Shown here piece by piece: positions 17,800 through 25,682 of a stretch of DNA of 64,000 bases. The notes under the pieces are model-generated. The model had not been told where the DNA came from and ran no database searches. It saw nothing but the letters and a program-made list of their open reading frames with translations. Source of the stretch: an uncultured Bacteroidia bacterium (GTDB taxonomy: Bacteria > Bacteroidota > Bacteroidia > Bacteroidales > Prolixibacteraceae); contig CAIUAN010000040.1 of assembly GCA_903897145.1 (NCBI GenBank), forward strand, positions 1-64,000, in the 5' to 3' direction. Numbering within the stretch: the first letter of the stretch is position 1; every line of letters starts with the position of its first letter. Both the position numbers and the translations under genes were made by a program.

Positions 17800-17867
17800 T
17801 CAAATTGTTTTTATCTTTAGCACTGCAAAAACCGATCGGAAACGGAAATCGGAATTAAAACTGAATC

Positions 17868-19121
17868 ATGATTAATAAATTTTTATTTTTTGGACTGATA
17901 GTCCTGCTTGTAGAATACTACTCCTTTGTCGCTGTGCGAAGCGTTATCAAGCAAACTCCCGACAGTATACATGGCTATTTATTCTTGCTTTATATTATTC
18001 TATCGCTTGTAACTTTATGCGGCTTTTTTGCTTTATCACATTACGGAAGGGGAGTCTGGCCTTCGGTAACACTTAAATATGCAGTTAATATGTTGGTGGG
18101 CGTCTTTATCGGCAAATTCCTTGTGGCCACGATTCTCCTTTTCACTGATGTTGCGCTTTTGATTCCCAATCTGATTTCGTTTGCTAATTCATTTAAAAGT
18201 CATCCGATTGGATCTCCACCTGAAGGGTCACGGTTTATGAGTCGGTTTACTTTTATCTCCCAATTGGCTTTGGGAGTAGGAGCTCTGGTAACGCTAGGTC
18301 TTGGTTATGGAATACGCAATAGGTATCGTTACCAGCTTAAGAAAGTAAAGTTATCCTTGAAAAATCTACCGAGTGAGTTTAAAGGGCTTCGCATTATCCA
18401 AATTTCCGACATTCATTCTGGCAGCTTAGATGATCCGGAGGCAGTGTCCAAGGGTGTTGATTTGATCATGCGCGAAAAACCTGACCTGATTTTGTTTACT
18501 GGGGATCTTGTAAATAACCAGGCCGAAGAGGTGAATCCCTACTTAAAAATATTTGGACAACTCAAAGCGCCTATGGGTGTATACTCAGTCTTGGGAAATC
18601 ACGATTATGGTGATTATGTTTCGTGGCCTTCCGAAGTAGCTAAGAGGGAAAATCTGGATGCGCTTAAACAGCATCATGCTGATTTAGGATGGAGATTGCT
18701 ATTGAATGAGCATGTTTTGTTGGAGCTTAACAGCCAGCAGATTGCTTTGATAGGTATTGAAAACTGGGGTGCTAGAGGGTTTGCTAAATATGGCGATATG
18801 AAAAAAGCTGTTGCTGGACTCGAGCATGTAAATGTGCCAATCAAAATATTGCTTAGCCATGATCCATCACATTGGGAAGCCGAAGTGCGCAAAGAGTATC
18901 GTGATATTGACTTGACGCTTAGTGGCCACACCCATGGAATGCAATTTGGAATTGATATTCCCGGATTTAAATGGAGCCCCGTGCAGTATGTTTACAAGCA
19001 GTGGGCCGGCTTGTATCAGGAAGATAATCAATCCCTTTATGTTAACCGCGGTTATGGTTTTATTGGATACCAAGGTCGAGTAGGAATATTGCCCGAGATA
19101 ACCTTGATCGAACTGAGTTAA
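17868..19121 (+). CDS. Membrane-anchored metallophosphoesterase (YkuE/YaeI-like)
   Basis: This 417-residue protein has about four N-terminal membrane spans (FLFFGLIVLLVEYYSFVAV, YLFLLYIILSLVTLCGFFAL, MLVGVFIGKFLVATILLF and a span ending GLGYGI), followed by a calcineurin-like phosphoesterase domain from about residue 170. The metal motifs are present: QISDIHSG (Asp181, His183), LFTGDLV (Asp213), LGNHDYGDY (Asn244, His245), LLSHDPSHW and LSGHTHGMQFG. YkuE and YaeI relatives hydrolyse lipid-linked or phospho-lipid substrates such as UDP-diacylglucosamine at the membrane; the substrate here is unknown. It lies 21 bases ahead of the symporter gene, probably in one operon. Confidence 0.88.
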   Translation: MINKFLFFGLIVLLVEYYSFVAVRSVIKQTPDSIHGYLFLLYIILSLVTLCGFFALSHYGRGVWPSVTLKYAVNMLVGVFIGKFLVATILLFTDVALLIPNLISFANSFKSHPIGSPPEGSRFMSRFTFISQLALGVGALVTLGLGYGIRNRYRYQLKKVKLSLKNLPSEFKGLRIIQISDIHSGSLDDPEAVSKGVDLIMREKPDLILFTGDLVNNQAEEVNPYLKIFGQLKAPMGVYSVLGNHDYGDYVSWPSEVAKRENLDALKQHHADLGWRLLLNEHVLLELNSQQIALIGIENWGARGFAKYGDMKKAVAGLEHVNVPIKILLSHDPSHWEAEVRKEYRDIDLTLSGHTHGMQFGIDIPGFKWSPVQYVYKQWAGLYQEDNQSLYVNRGYGFIGYQGRVGILPEITLIELS

Positions 19122-19142
19122 CAGGTGAACTAAACTACAGCT

Positions 19143-20633
19143 ATGAAATTATCGGTTTTAGACCTACTCGTTTTTATTGTACTGACCTTTGGCAGTGTAA
19201 TTTTTGGCGCTAGCTTTTTCTTTAAAAACAAGACCTCTTCACAGTTTACTTCAGGTGGTGGTAAGATCCCCGGATGGGTCGTTGGACTTTCACTCTTTGC
19301 CGCTTTTTTAAGCAGCATAAGCTTCTTGGGTCTTCCAGGGAAAGCTTATATGTCGAATTGGAATGCCTTTGCTTTTAGTCTTTCCATACCACTAGCCGCT
19401 ATTTTTTCGGTTCGGTTTTTTGTCCCACTTTATCGAGGACTGGGTAGCATCTCGGCTTATCATTATTTGGAAGTTCGATTTGGTATATGGGCAAGTGCTT
19501 ATGCATCAATATGTTATATCTTAACCAAGATTATGCATATGGGAGCTATTTTATTATTACTCTCCTTGCCTTTAAATGCGCTGTTTGGTTGGAACATACA
19601 AACTATCATCATCGTTACCGGAATTACCGTAACGATTTATTCGATGCTCGGAGGTATTCAGGCAGTCATCTGGACCGATGCGATACAGGGATTGATACTT
19701 ATGGTAGGTGCTATTGTTGGTGCATTAATTCTGACGTTTTCGATGCCTGAAGGGCCGAAGCAAATCTTCGACATCGCCGCTGCAAACCATAAATTTAGTC
19801 TGGGAAGCTTTGGTTCTAGTCTAACAGATTCTACTTTTTGGGTCGTCCTTATCTATGGATTTTTTATGAATCTTCAGAATTTCGGTGTCGATCAGAACAA
19901 CGTCCAGCGTTATATGACAACTGGCACGGAGAAGGAAGCCAAATCTTCTGCCTTATTTGGATACTTATTATATATCCCGTTGTCGCTGATCCTCTTTTAT
20001 ATTGGCACTGCACTTTTTGCCTATTACACTGCTCAGCCCGACTTGCTACCCGCTGAACTTAAAGTGGCTGGTTCGGGGGATAAGATATTCCCTTATTTTA
20101 TTGCCACGGCACTTCCAACGGGTATTCGTGGGCTCTTAATTGCCTCCATCTTTGCCGCTGGAATGAGCAATATTTCTGCTAATATAAACGGTACGGCAAC
20201 CATCATCTTAACCGACTATTACAAAAGATTCTTTAATCAGCAGGCGAATGAAAAATCATCTATGAAGGTTCTTTATGGCTCTTCGTTGATTGTGGGAGCA
20301 CTGGGTGTAACGATTGCCTTATCGCTCGTTGGGGTTAAAAGTGTGCTCGATGCCTGGTGGATGCTAGCCTCCATCTTTAGCGGTGGAATGCTTGGCTTAT
20401 TCCTTCTTGGTTATCTCTCCAAGTATGCCCGCAATATTGATGCTGTTATTGGGACAATTGTAGGAATCCTAATCATCATCTGGATGAGCTTGTCACCGCT
20501 TTATTTCACAGAAGGTAAATTACTGGCTTTCCGGAGTCCTTTTCATGAAGATTTGACCGCGGTCTTTGGCACCATGGCCATTACTCTTGTTGGATTTTTA
20601 TTAGCCAGTTTATTCGCTAAAAAAGCAAGCTGA
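19143..20633 (+). CDS. Sodium:solute symporter (SSS family)
   Basis: The 496-residue protein has about 13 hydrophobic segments along its length, fitting the SSS fold. Family marks include GLSLFAAFLSSISFLGLPGK in the first helices, GGIQAVIWTDAIQGLILM in the middle and GLLIASIFAAGMSNISANIN, the conserved 'AGxMSTxSS'-like helix. It imports a sugar, amino acid, sialic acid or similar solute with Na+; the sequence does not decide which. Given the sulfatase, GH31 and NagX-like genes around it, a sugar product of glycan breakdown is a reasonable guess. It ends 3 bases from the oppositely oriented DUF423 gene. Confidence 0.88.
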   Translation: MKLSVLDLLVFIVLTFGSVIFGASFFFKNKTSSQFTSGGGKIPGWVVGLSLFAAFLSSISFLGLPGKAYMSNWNAFAFSLSIPLAAIFSVRFFVPLYRGLGSISAYHYLEVRFGIWASAYASICYILTKIMHMGAILLLLSLPLNALFGWNIQTIIIVTGITVTIYSMLGGIQAVIWTDAIQGLILMVGAIVGALILTFSMPEGPKQIFDIAAANHKFSLGSFGSSLTDSTFWVVLIYGFFMNLQNFGVDQNNVQRYMTTGTEKEAKSSALFGYLLYIPLSLILFYIGTALFAYYTAQPDLLPAELKVAGSGDKIFPYFIATALPTGIRGLLIASIFAAGMSNISANINGTATIILTDYYKRFFNQQANEKSSMKVLYGSSLIVGALGVTIALSLVGVKSVLDAWWMLASIFSGGMLGLFLLGYLSKYARNIDAVIGTIVGILIIIWMSLSPLYFTEGKLLAFRSPFHEDLTAVFGTMAITLVGFLLASLFAKKAS

Positions 20634-20636
20634 GGA

Positions 20637-21017
20637 TCAATTTTTCTTTTTATTGGTATTTAGAACGTGCACCAAAAGGCAGATCCAGCCTGCAATAAAT
20701 AGGACTCCACCAATGGGGACAATAGCTCCCAATATTTTAATTCCGGTTATTGCCAAAAGGTAGAGAAAGCCGGAGAAAATAATCGTTCCAGCGAGGAAAA
20801 GGTACCCCGACCATTTTAGAACTTTCGAAGGGTTGAGGTGCATCAAAATGCCGACTGCTAAAAGGGCAAACGTATGATAAAACTGATACTCAACGCCTGT
20901 TTTGTATACCGCAAGCATCTCTGGGGTGATCAGTTGTTTTAAGAGATGGGCCCCAAAGGCTCCAAGGATCACGGCTAATGCTCCGGTTATGGCTGCTGCA
21001 GATAAAAAGATTTTCAT
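20637..21017 (-). CDS. DUF423 family membrane protein
   Basis: The 126-residue protein starts with AAAITGALAVILGAFGAHLL, then YKTGVEYQFYHTFALLAVGIL. These are the conserved first helix and the 'TGxxYQxxHaLaLL' signature of the DUF423/YgdD family. Four membrane segments fill almost the whole length. Its function is not known for the family. It is convergent with the symporter gene, with only three bases between the two stop codons. Confidence 0.9.
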   Translation of the reverse strand: MKIFLSAAAITGALAVILGAFGAHLLKQLITPEMLAVYKTGVEYQFYHTFALLAVGILMHLNPSKVLKWSGYLFLAGTIIFSGFLYLLAITGIKILGAIVPIGGVLFIAGWICLLVHVLNTNKKKN

Positions 21018-21108
21018 TTGATGGTTTTTATTTCAAGGTAAAACTACGAAAAAAGCGTGGTTATGGACTAGTGATCCCAATCACGGGATTTAAGGAAAAA
21101 CAAGGTTT

Positions 21109-21167
21109 GGCCACCAAGACACCAAGACACCAAACTATCGGCTGACTGTCAAAAGGGCACCAAGGGC
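21109..21167. repeat. Short ACCAAGAC-type intergenic repeat
   Basis: About two and a half copies of ACCAAGAC lie in tandem at 21113-21135, followed by a related CACCAAGGGC at 21158-21167. Similar 'CCACCAAGACACCAAG' strings are, as I recall, scattered between genes in several bacterial phyla. It lies in a 238-base gap between the divergent DUF423 and GH31 genes. Confidence 0.45.
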
Positions 21168-21255
21168 TTCAAATTTTCAAATAAAATAGCACACCTAAAT
21201 ATTCTTACTCCTTTATGCAGATTTTTGAGTTTATTTGTTCTTTAAACCCAAAGCT

Positions 21256-23034
21256 ATGCTAAAAAAGAAATTAAAAAAAATCGGAAAGATAGTCGCGATA
21301 ACGATCGGAGTCTTAATTTTCATCTTCTATTTTTATGTAGCATACCCACTTTGGGGATTGTTTTTCAATGCTCAGCGACATACTAATCCACCGCTGACAC
21401 CTGCGTGGGCATTGGAATGTTGGATTTGGGACAACGATTTTAACAATGCAGCCACCGTGGATACCTTAGTATATGGGTACAAGAAATATGATCTTCCAGT
21501 TAGAACGATCAATATAGATAGTCCATGGGCCATGCGTTTTAACGATTATCGGGTCGACACCATTCGCTATCCACATCCCAAAGAGTGGTTTGCAAAGAAG
21601 AAGGCGGAGGGTTATCGGATTGTCATGTGGACCACAACGATGGTTAACAGTCGAAATAAAGATACCCCAATCAAGAACTCTGAAGATTGGTATAACGAGG
21701 CTAAATCAAAAGGATATCTTACCGGAAATGGACAGCAAAACAGTTGGTGGAAAGGGAAGGGCGGCTTTATTGATTATTCAAATCCGGCAGCTATGACTTG
21801 GTGGAGAGGCATGCAGCAATCGGTTTTCGACTATAATATCGATGGATGGAAACTTGATGATACCGCCACACTCTCCTTTTATATGGCTGGACCAATCCCA
21901 TTCTTATATCGAAGCACCTTCTCGGGATTGATGAGTCTTCGCACATATATGGATCATTTTTATCGCGACGAATACCAGTATGGACTCACAAAAAATCCCG
22001 AGTTTATAACCCTAGGACGTTCCATTGACCAGAGTTTTCATCCCGAAGGTTTTGCCCCTTTAGATGCGGCTCCCGTAACGTGGGTTGGTGATCAGCGTCA
22101 TATTTGGAAATCGAAAGATGTAGTTGATGATGGGCGCAAGAGTAGCGATCTTATCGTAACGGGCATTGGTGGTTTTGAAATGGCCATTCAAAGTATTTTA
22201 TCGGCGGCAAAGCTTCGCTATAACGTGATTGGCTCTGATGTGGCAGGCTATTCTGGGAGTAAAATTCCAGCGCGACTCTACATTCGGTGGGCTGAGTTTT
22301 CGGCCTTTTGTGGACTATTTCTGAATGGCGGTCATGGAGAGCGGGCGCTTTGGCGAAGAACGCCTCAGGAACTCGAGGTGGTTCGCAAATTCTCGTGGTT
22401 GCATACCGAGCTTGTTCCATATATGTATAGTTATGTGGTGACAGGTCACCAAGGGGGAAGAGTCCTTCAGAAGCCTGTCGAAGGAAAGTATCATTATCTT
22501 TTTGGAGATGATTTTTTAGTCGCCCCGATCTATCAAGATTCGCTAAGAAATACGGTCACCTTGCCAAAGGGTAGATGGCACTACTTTTTCAAGGATAGCG
22601 AAGTGTATGAGGGTGGTAAATCGTTTGTGAAATCGTTTCCGCTTGACGAGTTTCCGGTCTTTATTCGTGAAGGGGCCATTGTTCCTTTAAATATCGAACG
22701 CTCCTATACGGGATTGGGTGACCAGACAAATACAGGTAAAGATACGTGGTTGATTTATCCAGGAATGGACAATGCGTTCACCCTTTATCATCCGGACAAA
22801 AGCGGCACTACAACCGTTACCATGAAGAACCTTCCGAATAAAATTGAGCTTACCCTCAAAGAGGTTAAGAAGCCTTCCGTGTATACGATTAACCTAGATA
22901 AGATACCTGCGAAGGTGATGTTTAACCAAGTAGATCTTAAGGATTCAGCAGGGTATAGCTATGATGCCCAAAAGCATCGTTTAAGAGTCGAAATTACTCA
23001 AGTCCAGGATGGAATTATTCAAATTGATTATTGA
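21256..23034 (+). CDS. Membrane-anchored GH31 glycoside hydrolase
   Basis: Starting at ATG 21256, the protein has 592 residues: a basic N-terminus, one membrane anchor (IVAITIGVLIFIFYFYVAYP), and then a GH31 domain without the large N-terminal sandwich of classical alpha-glucosidases. GWKLDDTATL carries the expected nucleophile Asp and APVTWVGDQ the likely acid/base Asp. SDVAGYSGS, RWAEFSAFCGLFLNGGHGER and ELVPYMYSYV are typical GH31 blocks. The C-terminal part forms the two beta-sandwich domains. It should act on alpha-linked glycosides at the outer face of the inner membrane or in the periplasm. It converges with the NagX-like gene, 13 bases away. Confidence 0.88.
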   Translation: MLKKKLKKIGKIVAITIGVLIFIFYFYVAYPLWGLFFNAQRHTNPPLTPAWALECWIWDNDFNNAATVDTLVYGYKKYDLPVRTINIDSPWAMRFNDYRVDTIRYPHPKEWFAKKKAEGYRIVMWTTTMVNSRNKDTPIKNSEDWYNEAKSKGYLTGNGQQNSWWKGKGGFIDYSNPAAMTWWRGMQQSVFDYNIDGWKLDDTATLSFYMAGPIPFLYRSTFSGLMSLRTYMDHFYRDEYQYGLTKNPEFITLGRSIDQSFHPEGFAPLDAAPVTWVGDQRHIWKSKDVVDDGRKSSDLIVTGIGGFEMAIQSILSAAKLRYNVIGSDVAGYSGSKIPARLYIRWAEFSAFCGLFLNGGHGERALWRRTPQELEVVRKFSWLHTELVPYMYSYVVTGHQGGRVLQKPVEGKYHYLFGDDFLVAPIYQDSLRNTVTLPKGRWHYFFKDSEVYEGGKSFVKSFPLDEFPVFIREGAIVPLNIERSYTGLGDQTNTGKDTWLIYPGMDNAFTLYHPDKSGTTTVTMKNLPNKIELTLKEVKKPSVYTINLDKIPAKVMFNQVDLKDSAGYSYDAQKHRLRVEITQVQDGIIQIDY

Positions 23035-23047
23035 CAGTTCAATTTAT

Positions 23048-24187
23048 TTAAGCTTTGAGGACAATCTTCTTCCGATACAAGAGATAGGCTAATCCCCAGA
23101 ATAGTAGCATGTGGGTTAGCGCAAAGATCAGTGATGAAACTCTTGGGTCGGTTGTTAAAGGACTAAAGAGATGGAAATAGAGCCACTCATAACCATTTTG
23201 ATTCTTCCCATCTGGTTGAGGGAGATGAATTAATCCAATCAAAACCCTTACGTATAAGCTTGATGCGGCAAAAGCTAGCAGGGGATTTAGGCCAAAGACT
23301 TCGAAAAAAGGGGTCCAGCGACGGTATCCTTTTAGGTCGATAATCCAGATCAGAAGGGCTAAGACTACTAAGGCCCATCCTGCGCTATAGAGCACATATG
23401 AAGGTGTCCAGAGTGGTTTATTCAAGGGTAGGATAAGGCTCCAGATAATTCCAGCAGTGATACTTAATAGTCCAGCAGAGGCAAGTTTTAATACGCTCGT
23501 TTTGGTCTTTTCAAAGGTGCGAATATACACACCAGTAAGATATCCTAACAGGACGGTGGCTAGTGTCGGGATTGTACTCAGAAGTCCTTCGGGGTCAAAC
23601 CGGATGCCAAATCCTCGGTATAAATGAAGCTCTCCTAAGATCCCGCGATCAAACGCTAATGTTGCATTCTGGTTGAGAGAATAAGGATCAGCACCTCCAA
23701 AATACCACAAAATCCACCAGTATCCACCTAAAATAAGAGCTACCAAATAGGGTAAGTATTTCTTTTGAATGAGCAGGACTAATACCGAACTAACGCAGTA
23801 TGCTATCGCTATTCGTTGAAGAATGGCCATGATTCGGTATTTTGAGAAATCGATTACCCATTGTGGAAACGAATTGATAAATAGTCCAATGGAAAATATC
23901 AGTAGTGTTCGTTTTGCGATCCGCTTATAAATAGCGATGTCGTAGGGTTGCTCATATTTTGAGAATGAGAAAAACATCGAGATTCCCACCACAAAAAGAA
24001 AGAATGGAAAGACGAGATCGGTGGGAGTGCATCCGTGCCATTTCGAATGCTCAAAGGGCTCGAAATTATGAGTCCAGCTTCCAGGTGTATTTACCGTGAT
24101 CATCGCAGCAACGGTGAGGCCACGCATAACATCTAAGGCCAGATAACGCGGAGAAGATGGTTGATTAGTTGAATTTAACTCGGCCAT
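23048..24187 (-). CDS. NagX/HGSNAT-like membrane acetyltransferase
   Basis: The 379-residue protein has about ten membrane segments. The opening RYLALDVMRGLTVAAMITVN, then HSKWHGCTPTDLVFPFFLFVVG, matches the bacterial NagX / heparan-alpha-glucosaminide N-acetyltransferase group (DUF5009/DUF1624-like). The His in KWHGCTPTDL corresponds to the active-site region of the human lysosomal enzyme. Members are thought to move an acetyl group across the membrane onto the amino group of a sugar. This fits the glycan-degrading neighbourhood but is inference. A 14-bp hairpin ends six bases before its ATG. Confidence 0.85.
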   Translation of the reverse strand: MAELNSTNQPSSPRYLALDVMRGLTVAAMITVNTPGSWTHNFEPFEHSKWHGCTPTDLVFPFFLFVVGISMFFSFSKYEQPYDIAIYKRIAKRTLLIFSIGLFINSFPQWVIDFSKYRIMAILQRIAIAYCVSSVLVLLIQKKYLPYLVALILGGYWWILWYFGGADPYSLNQNATLAFDRGILGELHLYRGFGIRFDPEGLLSTIPTLATVLLGYLTGVYIRTFEKTKTSVLKLASAGLLSITAGIIWSLILPLNKPLWTPSYVLYSAGWALVVLALLIWIIDLKGYRRWTPFFEVFGLNPLLAFAASSLYVRVLIGLIHLPQPDGKNQNGYEWLYFHLFSPLTTDPRVSSLIFALTHMLLFWGLAYLLYRKKIVLKA

Positions 24188-24193
24188 ATTCAG

Positions 24194-24227
24194 TAGTTTT
24201 GAACTGTTTGGTTACAGTTCAAAACTA
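24194..24227 (-). terminator. Perfect 14-bp hairpin between RND operon and NagX-like gene
   Basis: Arms 24194-24207 (TAGTTTTGAACTGT) and 24214-24227 (ACAGTTCAAAACTA) pair perfectly around a 6-base loop. It lies 15 bases past the stop of the outer-membrane factor gene, so it could terminate the RND operon, although no U-tract follows. It also ends six bases before the next start codon and would cover the ribosome site of the NagX-like gene in a read-through transcript. Confidence 0.55.
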
Positions 24228-24242
24228 ATAAATATTAGCAGA

Positions 24243-25679
24243 TTACTTCCACCCTCCCCCTAAGGCTTTGTAGATATTCGTTACAGCATTAAACTGGTTT
24301 TTCTTGGCCTCAATTAATTCAAGTCTAGAACTCAAGGCATCGCGTTGTGCCATTAAGACTTCCAAATAGGTGGCTCGTGCTGACTTAAACAAGTCGTTTG
24401 AGATCTCAATAGACTTGGTTAGAGCCTCCACTTCTTTTGCTTTTAGACTATACGATTGCTCTAGGTGATTGATGTTCGACATTTCATTCGACACTTCAAC
24501 ATACCCATTTAAGATTGTTTTTTGATAGTTGTAAAGAGCTTCAAGCTGATAGGCATTCGCATTTTTAAATTCTGCTTTGATAGCGCTTCTGTTGATAAGA
24601 GGCACGGTCAAATCACCAACTAAGGAATAGAGCATCGATTGTGGCGTTGTGAATAAATATGCGGTCTTAAATGCTTGATAACCTAATGAGCCAGAGACAT
24701 TCAGGGATGGATAAAACTCCGCCTGAGCAGCTTTTACATCACATTTAGTGGCAAATAACTCTAGTTCTGCCTGTTTAATATCTGGCCTATTTTTCAAGAT
24801 CTGAGAAGGAATTCCAATCTTGATGGAAGATGGTATTTGAGCTGTAAACGTCTCTTTGTCACGAGCAATTTTTTGCGGGAATCGACCCAGCAAGGTGTTT
24901 ATGTTATTCTCATTTTCGGCAATATTTTGTAGTAATTCAAATTCAAGTCCTTGTGAATTATACAGTTGGGCTTCGAATTGTTTTACCGCTAACTCCGTAA
25001 CTACAGCTGCGTCTTTCTGAGCTTTTACGATCTCCAATCCATTTTTCTGTAATTGAATGGTCTCACGGATGATCGCTAATTGATTGTCTAATGCCAATAA
25101 CTCATAATAGGTATTGGCAATTTCAGCAATCAGGTTTGTAATCACGAAGTTTTTACCCTCGATACTCCCGAGATAACGTGTGGCCGCAGCTTTCTTTGCA
25201 TTGTGCAACTTGCCCCAGATATCGGCTTCCCAGCTCGACTGAAAGCCAACCATATAATCATCATTCAAATTTTCTGGGACTAATTGGCCAGGAGTGATAT
25301 CGGCCGAGGCATCACCTGCTCCTTGTGAAGTATAATGCCCAACCTTGGTTATTCCTGCTGATCCAGCACCAGTAATCGTTGGGAACAACTTGCCACTTTT
25401 AAGACGTACATTATTTTTGGCTACTTCAATCTCTTGAAGGGTGGTCAATACATCGAGGTTATTCTTTAGCGCCGTGTCAATTAAGGCAACTAAATTCTTA
25501 TCCGCGAAGAACTCTCTCCATTTGAGCTGTGCTGAATTGGTTGTATCAGTAGCTGCAGAATAAGACTGAGGCAGCGCTTGAGTATTGGTCGTTTGGACAG
25601 CTTTAGGGGCTGTGCAACTTGCATAGGTTATGCAAATCAGCAAAAATCCAAGTGGTATATTTCGTATAATTAGCCTCAT
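24243..25679 (-). CDS. RND efflux outer-membrane factor (NodT/OprM-type lipoprotein)
   Basis: The 478-residue protein has a lipobox (FLLICITYASC) and two repeated OEP domains rich in helices. LVALIDTALKNNLDVLTTLQ, ADIWGKLHNAKKAAATRY and RPDIKQAELELFATKCDVKAAQAEFYPSLN are classic NodT/OprM landmarks; the GSLG strand and a C-terminal helical repeat follow. It forms the trimeric outer-membrane channel of a tripartite pump. The gene is third in the operon, 3 bases after the pump gene. Confidence 0.95.
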   Translation of the reverse strand: MRLIIRNIPLGFLLICITYASCTAPKAVQTTNTQALPQSYSAATDTTNSAQLKWREFFADKNLVALIDTALKNNLDVLTTLQEIEVAKNNVRLKSGKLFPTITGAGSAGITKVGHYTSQGAGDASADITPGQLVPENLNDDYMVGFQSSWEADIWGKLHNAKKAAATRYLGSIEGKNFVITNLIAEIANTYYELLALDNQLAIIRETIQLQKNGLEIVKAQKDAAVVTELAVKQFEAQLYNSQGLEFELLQNIAENENNINTLLGRFPQKIARDKETFTAQIPSSIKIGIPSQILKNRPDIKQAELELFATKCDVKAAQAEFYPSLNVSGSLGYQAFKTAYLFTTPQSMLYSLVGDLTVPLINRSAIKAEFKNANAYQLEALYNYQKTILNGYVEVSNEMSNINHLEQSYSLKAKEVEALTKSIEISNDLFKSARATYLEVLMAQRDALSSRLELIEAKKNQFNAVTNIYKALGGGWK

Positions 25680-25682
25680 TTT

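Noticed and set aside
21073-21091. ATCCC/GGGAT inverted pair upstream of the GH31 gene
   Set aside because: Five-base arms are too short to distinguish from chance.
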